Notes: generated by a model not told the origin, from the sequence alone. 64,000 nucleotides of DNA from Lolium rigidum (GCF_022539505.1 NC_061514.1:223471837-223535836); one strand, 5' to 3'. Counted from the first letter of the stretch, positions 9,053 through 22,405 are shown. Numbers and translations are program-made.

Positions 9053-10417
9053 TAATACGTCCAATTTGCATCACTATTTTATATCATAATTTACTGTTAT
9101 TCATCGATATATTTCATATTTAGAGGTAATACTTATGTCATTCAATCTATTTTTGCATGTTTGATGATTATTGGAGAATTAACCGCTGGAGCCAGGATTC
9201 TGCTGGAAAAAGGACCGTCAAGACACCATATTTCTGAAGAACAACAATTCCCAGAAAATATACAGAAAATCCTATTTTGCCAGATGACGGAGGAAGCCAG
9301 AAGGGGAGGCCGAGATGGGCCAGGAGGGGGCCAGACCACCCCTAGGCGCGGGTCAGGCCTTGGCCGCTCCTAGGCATGGTCGGGGCGCCCTGGCCCACCT
9401 CTGACGTTGCCCCCTCGCGTATTTCAACCCTCCGAGAAACCTAAGACCTGGGGAGCAACCCGAGAAATATTCCGCCGCTGCTACGGGGTGGAGAACCAGA
9501 GAAAAGAAAAGCTCTTCGGTAGGCAGAATTCTGCCGGGGAAATTCCCTCCCAAAGTGGGAAATCGTCGCCATCGTCACCGCCATTGAGCTGGACTTCATC
9601 AGGATCATCATCACCATCATCTCCACCACCAGTACCATCATCACCGTTGTCGCCACGCCGTCCCGCTGTAACATCTTGGGTTTGCTACTTGTCTAGTTCA
9701 TAGGGGAAACTTTCCCGGTGTTGATTACTCCTAGTAGTTGATGCTTTTGAGTGGAACCATTGAATTGAGGTTTATATCCAGATTGTTATTCATTATTATA
9801 TCACCTCTGATTATGATCCATATGATGTCTCGTGAGTAGTTTGTTTAGTTCTCGAGGACATGGGAGAAGTCATGATGTTAGTAGTGGAACTATGTTGAGT
9901 AATATGCAGTGATTTGATATTTAAGTTATGGTGTTATTCTTCTAGTGGTATCATGTGAACGTCGATTCATGATACTTCACCTTTATGGGCCTAGGGGAAT
10001 GCATCGTGTATTTGGCTACTAATTGTGGGGTTGCGGGAGCGACAGAAACCCAAACCCCCGTTAGGAAACCGGTGCACGAGGGAGTGTAGGATCTCAAAGT
10101 TCAAGGCTGTGGCTAGATTTATCTTAATTACTTTCTTGTAGTTACAGATGCTTGCAAGAGGTATAATCACAAGTATGTGTTAGTACATTAGCATAGGTTC
10201 ACCCACAAAACACTTACCAAACCATTGAAGAGTATTCAGCTATATGAAGCGAAAGCACTTGACGTAATTCCCGTGTGTCCTCAGGAACGTTTGGTCATCA
10301 TAAGTACAACAACTGGTATGTCCTTTGCTATAAAAAGGATTGGGCCACTCTGTGCAATTATTATTACTGTATTTTATTTACTCATACTTTATTTATCTCA
10401 AATACCAAATAGCTAAT
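9053..10417 (+). mobile_element. Second partial LTR, interrupted by element B
   Basis: It begins TAATACGTCCAATTTGCATC, one base off the common TGATACGTCC start of grass gypsy LTRs. LTR-like content then continues (GATTATTGGAGAATTAACCG, GCCAGGATTCTGCTGGAAAA, a GC-rich core, then GAAGCGAAAGCACTTGACG). Element B enters at 10418. The sequence resumes at 24019, after the CTAAT target duplication. The end of this LTR is therefore not defined and may lie before 10417. Confidence 0.6.
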
Positions 10418-12012
10418 TGATGGCGCGTGAGACACACGTCTGTTGGGAACCCCAAGAGGAAGGTGTAATGCGTACAGCAGCAAGTTTTTCCTCAGTCAGA
10501 AACCAAGGTTATCGAACCAGTAGGAGATGAAGGCCACGTGAAGGTTGTTGGTGAAGGAGTGTAGTGCGGCGCAACACCAGGGATTCCGGCGCTAACGTGG
10601 AACCTGCACAACACAATCAAAATACTTTGCCCCAACTTAACAGTGAGGTTGTCAATCTCACCGGCTTGCTGTAAACAAAGGATTAAACGTATGGTGTGGA
10701 GAATGATGTTTGTTTGCGAAGAACAACAAAGAACAGAGTTTGCAGTAGATTGTATTTCAAATGTAAAAGAATGGACCGGGGTACACAGTTCACTAGTGGT
10801 GTCTCTCCAATAAGAAATAGCATGTTGGGTGAACAAATTACAGTTGGGCAATTGACAAATAGAGAGGGCATAACAATGCACATACATATCATGATGACTA
10901 CTATGAGATTTAATTAGGGCATTACGACAAAGTACATAGACCGCTCTCCATCATGCATCTATGCCTAAAAAGTCCACCTTCGGGTTAGCATCCGCACCCC
11001 TTCCAGTATTAAGTTGCAAACAACAGACAATTGCATTAAGTATGGTGCTAATGTAATCAACACAAATATCCTTAGACAAAGCATTGATGTTTTATCCCTA
11101 GTGGCAACAGCACATCCACAACCTTAGAAATTTCTGTCACTGTCCCAGATTCAATGGAGGCATGAACCCACTATCGAGCATAAATACTCCCTCTTGGAAT
11201 CACAAGTATCAACTTGGCCAGAGCCTCTACTAGCAACGGAGAGCATGCAAGAACATAAACAACACATATATGATAGATTGATAATCAACTTGACATAGTA
11301 TTCCATATTCATCGGATCCCAACAAACACAACATGTAGCATTACAAATAGACGATCTTGATCATGATAGGCAGCTCACAAGATCTAACATGATAGCACAA
11401 TGAGGAGAAGACAACCATCTAGCTACTGCTATGGACCCATAGTGCAAGGATGAACTACTCACACATCAGTCCGGAGGCGATCATGGTGATGTAGAGTCCT
11501 CCGGGAGATGATTCCCCTCTCCGGCAGGGTGCCGGAGGCGATCTCCTGAATCCCCCGAGATGGGAATGGCGGCGGCGGCGTCTCTGGAACTTTTTCCGTA
11601 TCGTGGCTCTCGGTAATAGGGTTTTCGCGACGGAGAGTATAAGTAGGCGGAAGGGCAGAGTCGGGAGGCTCACGAGGGGCCCACACCATAGGGCGGCATG
11701 GCCCCCCTTGGCCGCGCGGCCCTGTGGTGTCGGCGCCTCGTGGCCCCACTTCGTATCCTCTTCGGTCTTCTGGAAGCTCCGTAGAAAAATAAGACCCTGG
11801 GCGTTCGTTTCGTCCAATTCCGATAATATTTCCTGTGTGGGATTTCTGAAACCAAAAACAGCACAAAACATGAACTGGCGCTTCGACATCTCGTTAATAG
11901 GTTAGTGCCGGAAAATGCATATAAATGATGTAAAGTGTGTATAAAACATGTGAGTATTATCATAAAACTAGCATGGAACATAAGAAATTATAGATACGTT
12001 TGAGACGTATCA
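10418..12012 (-). repeat. 3' LTR of element B
   Basis: It runs from TGATGGCGCGTGAGACACAC to TTTGAGACGTATCA on the plus strand. Read in element orientation it starts TGATACGTCTCAAACG and ends GCGCCATCA. It is 1595 bp and matches the LTR at 22417-24013 closely over its full length, with scattered substitutions and small indels. Confidence 0.92.
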
Positions 12013-14480
12013 AGCATCCCCAAGCTTAGTTCCTACTCGCCCTCGAGTAGGTAAACGATAACAAGGATAATTTCTGAAGTGACAGGCTATCATAATCTTG
12101 ATCAATACTATTGTAAAGCATATGAGATGAATGAAGTGATTCGAAGCAATGGTAAATACAATGATTAAACAACTGAATCATATAGCAAAGACTTTTCATG
12201 AATAGTACTTTCAAGACAAGCATCAATAAGACTTGCATAGGAGTTAACTCATAAAGCAATAGATTCTTAGTAGAAAGTTTTGAAGCAACACAAAGGAAGA
12301 TATAAGTTTCAGCGGTTGCTTTCAACTTCAACATGTATATCTCATGGATAATTGTCAACACAAAGTAATATGATGAATGCAAATAAGCAAGTATGTAGGA
12401 ATAAATGCACACAGTTGACACAAGTGTTTGCTTCTAAGATAGAAGGAAGTAGGTAAACTGACTCAACATAAAGTAAAAGAAAGGCCCTTCGTAGAGGGAA
12501 GCATGGATTACTATTTTTGTGCTAGAGCTTTTAGGTTGAAAACATAGAATTTTTTTTTGTCAACGGTAGTAATAATTCATATGTGTTATGCATAAGACAT
12601 CCTATAAGTTGCAAGCCTCATGCATAGAATACCAATAGTGCTCACACCTTGTCCTAATTAGCTTGGATTTACATGAATTATCATTGCATTACATATGTTT
12701 CAACCAAGTGTCACAAAGGGGTACCTCTATGCCGCCTGTACAAAGGTCCAAGGAGATAGATCGCATTTGATTTCTCGTTTTTGATAGATCTCAACTAAAG
12801 ACACCCATACCGGGACAACATAGAAAACAGATAATGGACTCCTCTTTAATGCATAAGCATTCAACAACAGATAATATTCATAAGAGTTTGAGGATTAATG
12901 TCCAAACTGAAACTTCCACCATGATACATGGCTTTAGTTAGCGGCCCAATGTTCTTCTCTAACAATATGCATACTCAAACCATTTGATCATGATAAATCA
13001 CCCTTACTTCATACAAGACGAACATGCATAGCAACTCACATGATATTCAACAAAGGTGTAATAGTTGATGGCGTCCCCAGAAACATGGTTACCGCTCAAC
13101 AAGCAACTTATAGGAAATAAGATACATAGGCAACATATTCAATACCACAATAGTTTTTAAGGCTATTTTCCCATGAGCTATGTATTGCAAAGACAAAGAA
13201 TGAAATTTTAAAGGTAGCACTCAAGTAATTTACTTTGGAATGGCAGAGAAATACCACATAGTAGGTAGGTATGGTGGACACAAATGGCATAGGTTTTGGC
13301 TCAAGGTTTTGGATGCACGAGAAGTATTCCCTCTCGAGTACAAGGCTTTGGCTAGCAAGGTTGTTTGAAGCAAACACAAGTATGAACCGGTACAGACAAA
13401 ACTTACATAAGAACATATTGCAAGCATTATAAGACTCTACACTGTCTCCTTGTTGTTCAAACACTTCACCAGAAAATATCTAGACTTTAGAGAGACCAAT
13501 CATGCAAACAAAATTTCAACAAGCTCTATGGTAGTTCTTCGTTAATAGGTACAAAGTACATGATGCAAGAGCTTAAACATGATCTATTTGAGCAAAACAA
13601 TTGCCAAGTAACAAATTATTCAAGACCATATACCAATTACCACATGAAGCATTTTCTGTTTCCAACCAAACAACAATGAATGAAGCAGTTTCAACCTTCG
13701 CCATGAACATTAAAAGTAAAGCTAAGAACACCAGTGTTCATATGAACGAGCGGAGCGTGTCTCTCTCCCACACAAAGAATGCTAGGATCCGATTTTATTC
13801 AAACACAAACAAAAATAAAAACATACAGACGCTCCAAGTAAAGCACATAAGATGTGACGGAATAAAAATATAGTTTCACTAGAGGTGACCTGATAAGTTG
13901 TCGATGAAGAAGGGGATGCCTTGGGCATCCCCAAGCTTAGATGCTTGAGTCTTCTTGAAATATGCAGGGATGAACCACGGGGGCATCCCCAAGCTTAAAC
14001 TTTTCACTCTTCTTGATCATATTGTATCATCCTCCTCTCTTGATCCATGAAAACTTTCTCCACACCAAACTCAAAACAAATTCATTAGAGGGTTAGTGCA
14101 TAATCAAAAATTCACATATTCAGAGGTGACATAATCATTCTTAACACTTCTGGACATTGCACAAAGCTACTGAAAGTTAACGGAACAAAGAAATCCATTC
14201 AACGTAGCAAAAGAGGCAATGCGAAATAAAAGGCAGAATCTGTCAAAACAGAACAGTCCGTAAAGACGAATTTTTTAGAGGCACTTAACTTGCTCAGATG
14301 AAAAAGCTCAAATTGAATTAAAGTTGCATACATATCTGAGGATCACACACGTAAATTGGCAGATTTTTCTGAGTTACCTACAAAGAGGTCTACTCAAATT
14401 CGTGACAGAAAGAAATCTGTTTCTGCGCAGTAATCCAAATCTAGTATTAACCTTACTATCAAAGACTTTACTTGGCACAA
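12013..14480 (-). other. Non-coding 3' internal region of element B
   Basis: No protein is recognisable. It is co-linear with the regions next to the 3' LTRs of E, F and G. It contains a perfect 9-bp hairpin GGGGATGCC-TTG-GGCATCCCC (13912-13932) and repeated GCATCCCCAAGCTTA motifs (near 12014, 13926 and 13982), the reverse of the polypurine-like AAGCTTGGGGATGC. The copy abutting the LTR at 12013 is the likely polypurine tract. Element E entered at 14481. Confidence 0.75.
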
Positions 14481-16071
14481 TGATACGCGTACAGCACGCG
14501 TCCGTTGGGAACCCCAAGAGGAAGGTGTGATGCGTACAGCGGCAAGTTTTCCCTCAGTAAGAAACCAAGGTTTATCGAACCAGTAGGAGCCAAGAAGCAC
14601 GTTGAAGGTTGATGGCGGCGGGATGTAGTGCGGCGCAACACCAGGGATTCCGGCGCCAACGTGGAACCTGCACAACACAACCAAAGTACTTTGCCCCAAC
14701 AAAACAGTGAGGTTGTCAATCTCACCTGGCTTGCTGTAACAAAGGATTAGATGTATAGTGTGGATGATGATTGTTTGCGGAAAACGAGTAGAACAAGTAT
14801 TGCGATGAGATTGTATTCGATGTAAAAGAATGGATCGGGGTCCACAGTTCACTAGAGGTGTCTCTCCCATAAGATAGCATGTTGGGTGAACAAATTACAG
14901 TCGGGCAATTGACAAATAAAGAGAGCATGACAATGCACATACATGATATGATGAATATTGTGAGATTTAATTGGGCTTTACGACAAAGTACATAGACCGC
15001 TATGCAGCATGCATCTATGCCTAAAAAGTCCACCTTCAGGTTATCATCCGAACCCCTTCCAGTATTAAGTTGCAAAACAACAGACAATTGCATTAAGTAT
15101 GGTGCGTAATGTAATCAATAACTACATCCTCGGACATAGCATCAATGTTTTATCCCTAGTGGCAACAGCACATCCACAACCTTAGAACTTTCCGTCACTC
15201 GTCCCGCATTTAATGGAGGCATGAACCCACTATCGAGCATAAATACTCCCTCTTGGAGTTAAGAGCAAAAACTTGGCCGAGCCTCTACTAATAACGGAGA
15301 GCATGCAAGATCATAAACAACACATAGGTAATAGATTGATAATCAACATAACATAGTATTCTCTATCCATCGGATCCCGACAAACACAACATATAGAATT
15401 ACGGATAGATGATCTTGATCATGTTAGGCATCTCACAAGATCCGACAATGAAGCACATGAGGAGAAGACAACCATCTAGCTACTGCTATGGACCCATAGT
15501 CCGGGGGTGAACTACTCACTCATCACTCCGGAGGCGACCATGGCGGTGAAGAGTCCTCCGGGAGATGAATCCCCTCTCCGGCGAGGGTGCCGGAGGTGAT
15601 CTCCAGAATCCCCCGAGATGGGATTGGCGGCGGCGGCGTCACGGTAAGGTTTTCCGTATCGTGGCTCTCGATGCGGGGGTTTCGCGACGAAGGCTTTAAG
15701 TAGGCGGAAGGGCAACGCGGGGGCCACACGAGGGCCCCACATGCCGGGGCCGCGCGGCCAAGGGGCCAGGCCGCACCGCCCTGTTGTGGCGGCGCCTCGT
15801 GGCCCCACTTCCTTTCCCCCTCGGTCTTCTGGAAGCTTCGTGCAAAAATAGGACCCTGGGCGTTGATTTCGTCCAATTCCGAGAATATTTCCTTTGTAGG
15901 ATTTCTGAAACCAAAACGAGTAGAAAACAACGAGCGGCTCTTCGGCATCTCGTTAATAGGTTAGTGCCGGAAAATGCATAAATACGACATATAATGTGTA
16001 TAAAACATGTAGATATTATCAATAATGTGGCATGGAACATAAGAAATTATCGATACGTCGGAGACGTATCA
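14481..16071 (-). repeat. 3' LTR of element E
   Basis: Plus-strand ends are TGATACGCGTACAGCACGCG and CGTCGGAGACGTATCA, so the termini form a 7-bp inverted repeat TGATACG...CGTATCA. It is 1591 bp and closely matches the partner LTR at 19771-21360. Confidence 0.93.
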
Positions 16072-18602
16072 GCATCCCCAAGCTTAGTTCCTGCTCGTCC
16101 CGAGCGAGTAAACGATAACAAAGATAATTTACGGAGTGACATGCCATCATAACCTTGATCATACTATTGTAAACATATGTAATGAATGCAGCGATCAAAA
16201 CAATGGTAATGACATGAGTAAACAAATGAATCATAAAGCAAAGACTTTTCATGAATAGTACTTAAAGACAAGCATCAATAAGTCTTGCATAAGAGTTAAC
16301 TCATAAAGCAATAAATCAAAGTAAAGGTATTGAAGCAACACAAAGGAAGATTAAGTTTCAGCGGTTGCTTTCAACTTATAACATGTATATCTCATGGATA
16401 ATTGTCAACATAGAGTAATATAACAAGTGCAATATGCAAGTATGTAGGAATCAATGCACAGTTCACACAAGTGTTTGCTTCTTGAGGTGGAGAGAAATAG
16501 GTGAACTGACTCAACATAAAAGTAAAAGAAAGGTCCTTCGCAGAGGAAAGCATCGATTGCTATATTTGTGCTAGAGCTTTTATTTTGAAAACAAGAAACA
16601 ATTTTGTCAACGGTAGTAATAAAGCACATGTATCATGTAAGTTATATCTTACAAGTTGCAAGCCTCATGCATAGTATACTAATAGTTCCCGCACCTTGTC
16701 CTAATTAGCTTGGACTACCGGGATCATCGCAATACACATGTTTTAACCAAGTGTCACAAAGGGGTACCTCCATGCCGCCCTGTACAAAGGTCTAAGGAGA
16801 AAGCTCGCATTTTGGATTTCTCGCTTTTGATTATTCTCAACTTAGACATCCATACCGGGACAACATGGACAACAGATAATGGACTCCTCTTTAATGCGTA
16901 AGCTTGTAGCAACAATTAGTGTTCTCATATGAGATTGAGGATATATGTCCAAAACTTAAACTTCCACCATGATTCATGGCTTTAGTTAGCGGCCCAATGT
17001 TCTTCTCTAACAATATGCATGCTCTAACCATTAAAGTGGTAGATCTCCCTTACTTCGAGACAAGACGGACATGCATAGAAACTCACATGATATTCAACAA
17101 AGAGTAGTTGATGGCGTCCCCGAAACATGGTTATCGCACAACAAGCAACTTAATAAGAGATAAAGTGCATAAGTACATATTCAATACCACAATAGTTTTT
17201 AAGCTATTTGTCCCATGAGCTATATATTGCAAAGGTAAAGAATGGAAATTTTAAAGGTAGCACTCAAGCAATTTACTTTGGAATGGCGGAGAAATACCAT
17301 GTAGTTGGTAGGTATGGTGGACACAAATGGCATAGTGGTTGGCTCAAGGATTTTGGATGCATGAGAAGTATTCCCTCTCGATACAAGGTTTAGGCTAGCA
17401 AGGTTATTTGAAACAAACACAAGGATGAACCGGTGCAGCAAAACTCACATAAAAGACATATTGTAAACATTATAAGACTCTACACCGTCTTCCTTGTTGT
17501 TCAAAACTCAATACTAGAAATTATCTAGACTTTAGAGAGACCAAATATGCAAACAAAATTTAGCAAGCTCTAGGTGTTTCTTCATTAATGGGTGCAAAGT
17601 ATATGATGCAAGAGCTTAAACATGAGCACAACAATTGCCAAGTATCAAATTATTCAAGACATTTTAGAATTACTACATGTAGCATTTCCCGATTCCAACC
17701 ATATAACAATTTAACGAAGAAGATTCAACCTTCGCCATGAATACTATGAGTAAAGCCTAAGGACATATTTGTCCATATGCAACAGCGGAGCGTGTCTCTC
17801 TCCCACACAATGAATGTTAGGATCCATTTTATTCAAACAAAAACAAAAACAAAAACAAACCGACGCTCCAAGTAAAGCACATAAGATGTGACGGAATAAA
17901 AATATAGTTTCAGGGGAGGAACCTGATAATGTTGTCGATGAAGAAGGGGATGCCTTGGGCATCCCCAAGCTTAGACAGCTTGAGTCTTCTTAAAATATGC
18001 AGGGGTGAACCACCGGGGCATCCCCAAGCTTAGAGCTTTCACTCTCCTTGATCATATTGCATCATCCTCCTCTCTTGATCCTTGAAAACTTCCTCCACAC
18101 CAAACTCGAAACAACTCATTAGAGGGTTAGTGCATAATAAAACTTAACATGTTCAGAGGTGACACAATCATTCTTAACACTTCTGGACATTGCACACAGC
18201 TACTGGACATTAATGAAGCAAAGAAATTCATCCATCATAGCAAAAGAGGCAATGCGAAATAAAAGGCAGAATCTGTCAAAACAGAACAGTCCGTAAAGAT
18301 GGATTTTATTGAGGCACCAGACTTGCTCAAATGAAAATGCCCAAATTTAATGAAAGTTGCGTACATATCTGAGGATCACGCACGTAAATTGGCATATTTT
18401 TCTGAGCTACCTACAGAGGGGCAGGTCGAAATTCGTGACAGCAAAGAAATCTGTTACTGCGCAGCAATCCAAATCTAGTATGAACCTTACTATCAACGAC
18501 TTTACTTGGCACAACAAAGCACAAAACTAAGATAAGTAGAGGTTGCCAGTAGTAAAAAACTTCCAAGACTCAAATATAAAACAAAAATACTGTATTAAAA
18601 AC
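16072..18602 (-). other. Non-coding 3' internal region of element E
   Basis: It is co-linear with B 12013-14480, F 48925-51451 and G 53549-56091. It holds the GGGGATGCC-TTG-GGCATCCCC hairpin (17946-17966) and several GCATCCCCAAGCTTA motifs, the one at 16072-16085 touching the LTR as the probable polypurine tract. Short open frames here have no family resemblance and are not conserved between copies. Confidence 0.75.
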
Positions 18603-18651
18603 ATGGGTTGTCTCCCATAAGCGCTTTTCTTTAACGCCTTTCAGCTAGGCG
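18603..18651 (-). promoter_or_regulatory. Two-hairpin RNA module after the element E stop codon
   Basis: In element orientation the first hairpin pairs CGCC with GGCG around the loop TAGCTGAAA. The second pairs ATGGG with CCCAT around AGACAA. The first stem starts 13 nt after the TGA of the reading frame. The same module sits at the same place in B, F and G. Confidence 0.6.
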
Positions 18652-18664
18652 CAGAAAGTGTGTA

Positions 18665-19537
18665 TCAAGTGTTATCAAGGGATGGAGCATTGACATTACC
18701 TTGGGCTTTACCCTTACCTTTCTTGTTCTTTTTCTTACTCTTTGGCTTAGGGAATATATGTCTACCCCCGAGTTTAGAGGTGAATTTTAGGGTGCCTTCT
18801 CCCATATCTATGACTGCTCCCAATAGTTTCAGCAGGGATCTTCCGAGTGTGATTTGTCCTGTTCCTGCACATTAAATAACAAGATAATCAATGGATATTG
18901 TTCTCCCAAGAATGGTTGTATGCACACCCGCAGCTATTCCTTTAGGAATTATAACAGAGTTATCAATAAGGGTTATTCCTTCTCCCCCTTCAACAAATCC
19001 CCAAAGTTTCAAAGATTCATGAATACTCTTAGGCATTAGGCAAAATTCAGACATAATATCACAATTAGCATGAAAAGTTTGGTCACCGATAGCAATTTTA
19101 ATAGTAGGATCCCATAATGAAGGTTCAGAGTTCACTAAAACTTGATCAAGACGGTTACAAACATATCCATAATTTTCATTCAAGCGAGATGCACTTGTCT
19201 CAAGAGTGTTTAATCCATTATAAATGCTAATAAGGGCTGAATCAAAGTTATTAGCTGAATCATGTGATGCAACCAACTTCTTTATGGCATTAAAAGCTTG
19301 ATCCCCATTGCAATAAAGGAAATCTCCTCCCACTATAGCATCCAAGGCATATCTATAGCGAATCATAAGACCAAAATAAAAATTACTAAGGAGCAAGCTT
19401 AGAGTCATTTGAGGTTCAGTTTTACGATAAGAAGTAAAAATTCTGGACCAAGCATCTTTAAAACTCTCCTCATCCCCTTGTTTAAAAGTGAAGACTAATT
19501 CCTCAGGTGAAGAAGTAACAAGTGCAGAACTAGACAT
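18665..19537 (-). pseudogene. Gag-protease-like frame of element E (one internal stop)
   Basis: The frame starts at ATG 19537 and is open to a TAA at 18872-18874 (221 codons). It continues in the same frame to TGA at 18665-18667, 290 codons in all, so I read the TAA as a single point mutation. Residues about 12-95 look like a diverged gag core (FTFKQGDEESFKDAWSR, then SNFYFGL and LDAIVGGDF). Residues about 138-260 look like a retroviral-type aspartic protease (WDPTIKIAIGD, NCDIMSEFCLMPKSI, IPKGIAAGV, and after the stop TLGRSLLKLL). The expected D-T/L-G active site reads D-I-M, so catalysis is doubtful. A lysine-rich stretch (PKPKSKKKNKKGKGK) precedes the tail SLDNT. No polymerase follows. Confidence 0.65.
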
Positions 19538-19740
19538 GGCAACAAAAGTAAAATGCAAGTAACTAATTTTTTTGTGTTTTTGATATAGAGTGCAAGATAG
19601 TAAATAAAGTAAAGCTAGCAACTAATTTTTTTGTGTTTTGATATAAGTGCAGCAAACAAAGTAGTAAATAAAATAAAGCAAGACAAAAACAAAGTAAAGA
19701 GATTGGATTGTGGAGACTCCCCTTGCAGCGTGTCTTGATC

Positions 19741-19757
19741 TCCCCGGCAACGGCGCC
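19741..19757 (-). promoter_or_regulatory. Primer-binding site of element E (tRNA-Asp)
   Basis: TCCCCGGCAACGGCGCC on the plus strand equals the acceptor end of plant tRNA-Asp. On the element strand it is the complementary primer site, 13 nt inside the 5' LTR. Confidence 0.8.
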
Positions 19758-19770
19758 GGAAAACTGATCT

Positions 19771-21360
19771 TGATACGCGTACAGCACGCGTCCGTTGGGA
19801 ACCCCAAGAGGAAGGTGTGATGCGTACAGCGGCAAGTTTTCCCTCAGTAAGAAATCAAGGTTTATCGAACCAGTAGGAGCCAAGAAGCACGTTGAAGGTT
19901 GATGGCGGCGGGATGTAGTGCGGCGCAACACCAGGGATTCCGGCGCCAACGTGGAACCTGCACAACACAACCAAAGTACTTTGCCCCAACGAAACAGGGA
20001 GGTTGTCAATCTCACCGGCTTGCTGTAACAAAGGATTAGATGTATAGTGTGGATGATGATTGTTTGCAGAAAAAAGTAGAACAAGTATTGCGATAGATTG
20101 TATTCGATGTAAAAGAATGGACCGGGGTCCACAGTTCTCTAGAGGTGTCTCTCCCATAAGATAGCATGTTGGGTGAACAAATTACAGTCGGGCAATTGAC
20201 AAATAAAGAGAGCATGACAGTGCACATACATGATATGATGAATATTGTGAGATTTAATTGGGCATTACGACAAAGTACATAGACCGCTATCCAGCATGCA
20301 TCTATGCCTAAAAAGTCCACCTTCAGGTTATCATCCGAACCCCTTCCGGTATTAAGTTGCAAAACAACGAGACAATTGCATTAAGTATGGTGCGTAATGT
20401 AATCAATAACTACATCCTCGGACATAGCATCAATGTTTTATCCCTAGTGGCAACAAGCACATCCACAACCTTAGAACTTTACGTCATCGTCCCGGATTTA
20501 ATGGAGGCATGAACCCACTATCGAGCATAAATACTCCCTCTTGGAGTTAAGAGCAAAAACTTGGCCAGAGCCTCTACTAATAACGGAGAGCATGCAAGAT
20601 CATAAACAACACATAGGTAATAGATTGATAATCAACATAACATAGTATTCTCTATCCATCGGATCCCGACAAACACAACATATAGAATTACGGATAGATG
20701 ATCTTGATCATGTTAGGCAGCTCACAAGATCCGACAATGAAGCACATGAGGAGAAGACAACCATCTAGCTACTGCTATGGACCCATAGTCCAGGGGTGAA
20801 CTACTCACTCATCACTCCGGAGGCGACCATGGCGGTGAAGAGTCCTCCGGGAGATGAATCCCCTCTCGGCGGGGTGCCGGAGGTGATCTCCGAGAATCCC
20901 CCGAGATGGGATTGGCGGCGGCGGCGTCACGATAAGGTTTTCCGTATCGTGGCTCTCGGTACTGGGGGTTTCGCGACGAAGGCTTTAAGTAGGCGGAAGG
21001 GCAACGCGGGGGGCCACATGAGGGCCCCACACGCCAGGGCCGCGCGGCCAAGGGCTGGGCCGCGCCGCCCTGTTTTGGCGGCGCCTCGTGGCCCCACTTC
21101 CTTTCCCCCTCGGTCTCCTGGAAGCTTCGTGCAAAAATAGGACCCTGGGCGTTGATTTCGTCCAATTTCGAGAATATTTCCTTTGTAGGATTTCTGAAAC
21201 CAAAAACAGTAGAAAACAACAACTGGCTCTTCGGCATCTCGTTAATAGGTTAGTGCCGGAAAATGCATAAATACGACATATAATGTGTATAAAACATGTA
21301 GATATCATCAATAATGTGGCATGGAACATAAGAAATTATCGATACGTCGGAGACGTATCA
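19771..21360 (-). repeat. 5' LTR of element E
   Basis: It is 1590 bp with the same termini as the partner copy, followed on the right by the CACAA duplication. The GC-rich section near 20850-21100 includes a GCCTACTTAAAGCC context on the element strand that may serve as the TATA region. Confidence 0.93.
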
Positions 21361-21455
21361 CACAACAATGCAATAAAATAAAGATAAGGAGAGGTTGCTA
21401 TAGTAGTAACAACTTCCAAGACTCAAATATAAAACAAAAGTGCAGAAGTAAAATA

Positions 21456-21504
21456 ATGGGTTGTCTCCCATAAGCGCTTTTCTTTAACGCCTTTCAGCTA
21501 GGCG
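21456..21504 (-). promoter_or_regulatory. Two-hairpin RNA module of element B
   Basis: It has the same CGCC/GGCG and ATGGG/CCCAT stem-loops as in E, 13 nt after the TGA of the B reading frame (21518-21520). Confidence 0.6.
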
Positions 21505-21517
21505 CAGAAAGTGTGAA

Positions 21518-22154
21518 TCAAGTATTATCAAGAGATGAAGCATCAACATTAGAGTTGGGAGTTTTCTCAACAATGCATTGTATCTTGTCTATGTAAGTAA
21601 CTCCTCTTTCGTTGCTCTTAGGCTTACTATCCTCATCAAACAAATTTTCAGGAACAAGACAAGCATAGTTATTTTCTAGAGCTTCATGCATCCCTAGGAG
21701 CGTACTAGGCATCGGTACTTTAATCTCCCCCTCATCATTGACGTTATTAGTGTACTTTAATCTATCCATGTCCATCTTTTCAAGTGTTTTTGCAAAATCG
21801 GTACAAAAGCCAAGCCTCTTATGCTTAATAAAAACTTTTCTAGCTTCTTTAGCTATATCACCAAATTCTCTAAGAAGGATCTATAAAACAAAATCTCTCT
21901 TTTCTCCCATTTCCATATCAGAGAGTGTAAGAAACATATGTTGCATTATAGGATTGCGATTAACAAATCTAGTTTCCAACATGTGCTAAAGAGGCAGTAG
22001 CACTTTCATAAGTAGGAACAATTTTTACCAAGTGTCTATCTTCAAAATCTTTAACCGTACTAACATGAGTGAAAAATTCTTCTATATTATCTCTTCCAAT
22101 GATAGACCCTTGCCCTACCAGTATATCTTTCAGAGTGAACTTAGGAGGAAGCAT
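21518..22154 (-). pseudogene. Broken copy of the 214-aa unknown retroelement protein (element B)
   Basis: It starts MLPPKFTLKDILVGQGSIIG and ends with KTPNSNVDASSLDNT and TGA. It aligns along its length with the intact frame at 48218-48862 (shared GQGSIIGR, NIEEFFTHVSTV, FEDRHLV, MDMDR, YTNN, VPENLFDE and a terminal DNT). Indels in the middle break it: the first frame stops at about residue 62 and the last 85 codons are in another frame. Length is 637 nt against 645 in the intact copy. The function is unknown. Its place between primer site and hairpins is the gag position. Confidence 0.75.
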
Positions 22155-22387
22155 GATGAAATAAACAAAAGGTAAATAAAGTAAATGCAAGTAACTAATT
22201 TTTTTTGTGTGTTTTTGATATAAAGAACACGAACAAGACAGTAAATAAAGTAAAGCAAGTAACTAATTTTTTTGTATTTTTGATATAGAGAAAGCAAACA
22301 AAGCAGAAAATAAAATAAAGTAAATCAAGACAAAAACAAAGTAAAGAGATTGGATGTGGGAGACTCCCCTTGCAGCGTGTCTTGATC

Positions 22388-22405
22388 TCCCCGGCAACGG
22401 CGCCA
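22388..22405 (-). promoter_or_regulatory. Primer-binding site of element B (tRNA-Asp)
   Basis: An 18-nt perfect complement to the 3' end of plant tRNA-Asp (TCCCCGGCAACGGCGCCA on the plus strand), 11 nt inside the 5' LTR. Confidence 0.85.

Larger units (their letters stand above)
14481..21360 (-). mobile_element. Complete LTR retrotransposon E, nested in B
   Basis: LTRs at 14481-16071 and 19771-21360, both minus, are flanked by the target duplication CACAA (14476-14480 and 21361-21365). The element is 6880 bp. In element orientation it has LTR, tRNA-Asp primer site, one gag-protease-like frame, the two-hairpin module, a 2.5-kb non-coding 3' region and LTR. It lacks reverse transcriptase and integrase. 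It inserted into B after B was in place, so it is the younger of the two. Confidence 0.92.

Noticed and set aside
11455..11981. Overlapping 100-175-codon frames in LTR cores, repeated at 15512, 20812, 23455, 24298, 46534 and 51582
   Set aside because: The same GC-rich LTR segment is open in several frames at once; the frames shift between copies, so they are not coding.
22388..22405. tRNA-Asp gene
   Set aside because: Only the 18-nt acceptor-end complement is present beside an LTR at each site; there is no cloverleaf, so these are primer-binding sites.
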